In this document: positions 62,100 through 64,000 of the stretch, piece after piece
Layout: each line of letters starts with the position of its first letter
Numbering within the stretch: the stretch's first letter is position 1
Source of the DNA: Paenibacillus kyungheensis
GTDB taxonomy: Bacteria > Bacillota > Bacilli > Paenibacillales > Paenibacillaceae
Length of the DNA stretch: 64,000 nt
Direction: 5' to 3'
Assembly (NCBI RefSeq): GCF_028606985.1
Contig: NZ_CP117416.1
Span: forward strand, 3,758,001-3,822,000
Notes under the pieces: generated by a model
Databases searched by the model: none
The model's input: the letters and a program-made list of their open reading frames with translations, nothing else
Told to the model about the DNA's origin: nothing
Translations under genes and position numbers: made by a program

Positions 62100-63110
62100 A
62101 TGAGAAAAAAAACATTTCTGTCTGGATTTACAGCTTTGATCGCAATCATGCTTTTATTAAGTGCTTGCTCTTCTCAGCAAGCGACCACAGAAGCAGCAAC
62201 AGCGACTACCAAAACTAAAGTAGGTATCGTGCTATCAGATATTGGGTTAGGTGACCAATCTTATAGTGATGCGGCTTTTCGTGGGTTGATCAAAGCGCGA
62301 AATGAAGAAAGTATTATATTTGATTATAAAGAAATTTCTCAGACCAAAACGTATGATGAAGCTTTTAACCAATTAACGAAAGAAGATAACGATGTTATTA
62401 TCGGACTTGGTTACATCATGAAAGACAGCTTAGAAAAAGCGGCTAAAGCTAATCCCAACAAACAATTTATTATCGTGGACGAAACATCAGAATTGCCTAA
62501 CGTGGCATCGATTACTTTTAAAGAAGAAGAAGGTAGTTTTTTGGCAGGTGCTGTAGCTGCTATGGCAAGTACATCGAACCGTATTGGCTTTATCGGTGGG
62601 GTTGAATCCCCGTTGTTACACAAATTCCAATCTGGATTTGAACAAGGAGCGCGCTCTATCGATCCTAATGTTTCTTTTATTACGAATTATACAGGTGATT
62701 TTGGTAATCCAGCTGTGGGTTCCAAAGCAGCTAAAGATATGATTGAGAACGACAATGTCGATGTCATTTATACAGTTGCTGGCTTGACTGGAGTCGGTGC
62801 GTTACAAGAAGCCCAGACTCAAGGTAAATACGCAATTGGTGTAGATAGTGATCAATTTTTTGTCGCTGAAAAAGCAGTGCTGACTTCGATGATCAAAAAT
62901 GTCGATGTTGCTCTTTATAGCGCATTACAATCGTTTGCCAAAAACAATCACACTTTTAAAGATAAAGATATGGTATTTGGTCTAACCGATGATGGTGTAG
63001 GCTTAACCGATATTCATGTCATTCAATTAACCGCCGAACAACAAAAACAATTAGAAGACTTGAAGAAAAAATTAATTTCAGGCGAAATCAAAATCGATTT
63101 AACTTCTTAA
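62100..63110 (+). CDS. BMP family substrate-binding lipoprotein
   Basis: A 336-aa lipoprotein; signal peptide ends LLSAC (Cys near residue 23), after which residues 45-330 form a BMP (basic membrane protein, PnrA/Med-like) domain: VGIVLSDIGLGDQSYSDAAF, EEGSFLAGAVAAM, RIGFIGGVESPLLHKFQSGF, AIGVDSDQF. Such proteins bind nucleosides; B. subtilis Med is a relative. AGGAG lies 7 nt before the ATG at 62100. No ABC permease follows; a chemoreceptor begins 52 nt downstream. Confidence 0.87.
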   Translation: MRKKTFLSGFTALIAIMLLLSACSSQQATTEAATATTKTKVGIVLSDIGLGDQSYSDAAFRGLIKARNEESIIFDYKEISQTKTYDEAFNQLTKEDNDVIIGLGYIMKDSLEKAAKANPNKQFIIVDETSELPNVASITFKEEEGSFLAGAVAAMASTSNRIGFIGGVESPLLHKFQSGFEQGARSIDPNVSFITNYTGDFGNPAVGSKAAKDMIENDNVDVIYTVAGLTGVGALQEAQTQGKYAIGVDSDQFFVAEKAVLTSMIKNVDVALYSALQSFAKNNHTFKDKDMVFGLTDDGVGLTDIHVIQLTAEQQKQLEDLKKKLISGEIKIDLTS

Positions 63111-63162
63111 TTAATGAGTACATTATAGCTCCTTAATTTCAAGTAACTACGTGGAGGAACTT

Positions 63163-64000
63163 ATGAAAATACAAGGTAAATTAGTATTAAATGCGATGAT
63201 TTCGCTAATTGCTTCCTTAATTCTTGTCGCATATATCATTTTCCAATTACTCAATATCAATTCACAAAATAATAATCTTGTACCCGCGATGCTAAATGTT
63301 AAACAGCTAGACGGCAATATGGTACAGACCGGGCAAGCTTTGGCTAACTTCTCCTTTACGATGTCAGCTAGTAACAAATCGATTGTAAATACACAGTTGA
63401 ATCAAACACAAGCTACTATTGATACATTATCAAATGGCATGTTACAGACACCAGAAGAGCAAAAGCGTCTGTCCGCAATCGTAACGAAATTCAAAGAATT
63501 AAGCGACGCTTCTCAACAAGCATTAACAAATAATGATAGTGCAGAAGCGAAACGTCAAAGTATTCGTATTGAAGGTGTTCAAAATGATATTTATATTTTG
63601 AATGAAATTACGCAAGCACGTTATAACGAATACACGAAAGATTTGACCAACAGTATTGATCTAACCTGGCAAATCGCTTTGATTGGTGCGATCTTCTTAT
63701 TAATTGCTGTCGGTGTATTCAATACATGGACTGCTCGCAAATTCGCACGCCGTACTCAACAAATGAATATTGCAGCACAACGAATTGCAGATGGAGATCT
63801 TACAATCAAATTAGCAGAGACTAAAGGTAAAGACGAGCTCGATGATCTGAATCGTTCTTTCCATATTATGATTGATAACTTGCGTAGTATCGTGACTTCA
63901 ATTGATCAAGCAGGAGTTCGCGTAGACAATATGGCTCAAGATATTGACCGCAGTAACGATGTGATGCAAGAAATTGTGAATCAAGTTGCTACTTCTACTG
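63163..64000 (+). CDS. Methyl-accepting chemotaxis protein, 5' part (runs off window)
   Basis: Open to the window end, about 279 codons seen. First helix (residues 8-29, NAMISLIASLILVAYIIF), a roughly 140-residue extracellular helical sensing domain (Gln/Asn-rich), second helix near 171-191 (IALIGAIFLLIAVGVF), then a HAMP domain (RIADGDLTIKLAETKGKDELDDL) and the beginning of the signalling coil. GGAGG 6 nt before ATG. It follows the BMP lipoprotein by 52 nt, so it is probably one operon, and the lipoprotein may be its co-receptor. Confidence 0.85.
   Translation, partial: MKIQGKLVLNAMISLIASLILVAYIIFQLLNINSQNNNLVPAMLNVKQLDGNMVQTGQALANFSFTMSASNKSIVNTQLNQTQATIDTLSNGMLQTPEEQKRLSAIVTKFKELSDASQQALTNNDSAEAKRQSIRIEGVQNDIYILNEITQARYNEYTKDLTNSIDLTWQIALIGAIFLLIAVGVFNTWTARKFARRTQQMNIAAQRIADGDLTIKLAETKGKDELDDLNRSFHIMIDNLRSIVTSIDQAGVRVDNMAQDIDRSNDVMQEIVNQVATST

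Noticed and set aside
1-64000. CRISPR array, IS element, rRNA or tRNA
   Set aside because: No regularly spaced repeats, transposase genes with terminal repeats, or recognisable RNA genes were seen on either strand by eye.

Overview
The window is about 64 kb of low-GC Gram-positive chromosome, most likely Paenibacillus or a close relative in Paenibacillaceae. This rests on strong AGGAGG-type ribosome binding sites, frequent TTG and GTG starts, Bacillus-type Fur boxes and CcpA cre sites, an exoA-type exonuclease III, a SleB-type cell-wall hydrolase, and an AraC regulator fused to a periplasmic-binding-protein domain, as in the Btr/YbbB family. I see no rRNA, tRNA, insertion sequence, prophage or CRISPR array. 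The genes are mostly small independent units, each closed by its own hairpin terminator.

Layout. 0-7.4 kb: HxlR regulator and quinone-reductase-like flavoprotein, secreted PAP2 acid phosphatase, rhodanese, VanZ protein, a small unknown gene beside a gene remnant, and an FAD monooxygenase. 7.6-12.8 kb: accessory genes (three P-loop kinase-like proteins, small orphans, a secreted protein) and a FusB-type EF-G-binding protein whose leader carries a short peptide ORF and an attenuator. 12.9-21.4 kb: SDR enzyme, an iron module (ferredoxin reductase, siderophore-binding lipoprotein with Fur box, AraC-PBP regulator), a QorB-like reductase, and a LacI regulator divergent from butanediol dehydrogenase with an operator at each promoter. 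21.7-28.6 kb: tandem CNNM/CorC membrane proteins with TTG starts, a large unknown protein, a chemoreceptor and a DUF1697 protein. 28.6-32.6 kb: a five-gene minus-strand cluster with LRR, DUF6678-like and ankyrin proteins. 32.7-41.1 kb: DUF1593 lipoprotein, TerC, DoxX, XRE-cupin regulator, HD phosphohydrolase, three unknown genes and a SleB-type hydrolase with a structured leader.

41.3-51.4 kb: PhzF, a carboxylesterase, exoA, a PstS-like membrane protein, a second Fur-box siderophore-binding lipoprotein, a GH43 arabinanase-type enzyme with a cre site, an APC permease, a VanZ-RDD fusion and a YdcF protein. 51.5-64 kb: a MarR-nitroreductase pair, a secreted beta-propeller-like protein, a FUSC/ArAE exporter, aspartate ammonia-lyase with a cre site, ArsB, a SUKH protein, an Rrf2 regulator, threonine synthase, and a BMP-family lipoprotein directly followed by a chemoreceptor that runs off the window.

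Common threads are iron acquisition (two Fur-boxed siderophore-binding proteins), catabolite-controlled scavenging (GH43, aspA), and envelope or drug stress (FusB-like, VanZ, FUSC, ArsB, TerC). The least explained material is RNA-level: the FusB-like attenuator, the covarying hairpin placed between Shine-Dalgarno and TTG start in both CNNM genes, the 60-nt terminator hairpin in the DUF1593 leader, and the GC-rich leader of the SleB-type gene.
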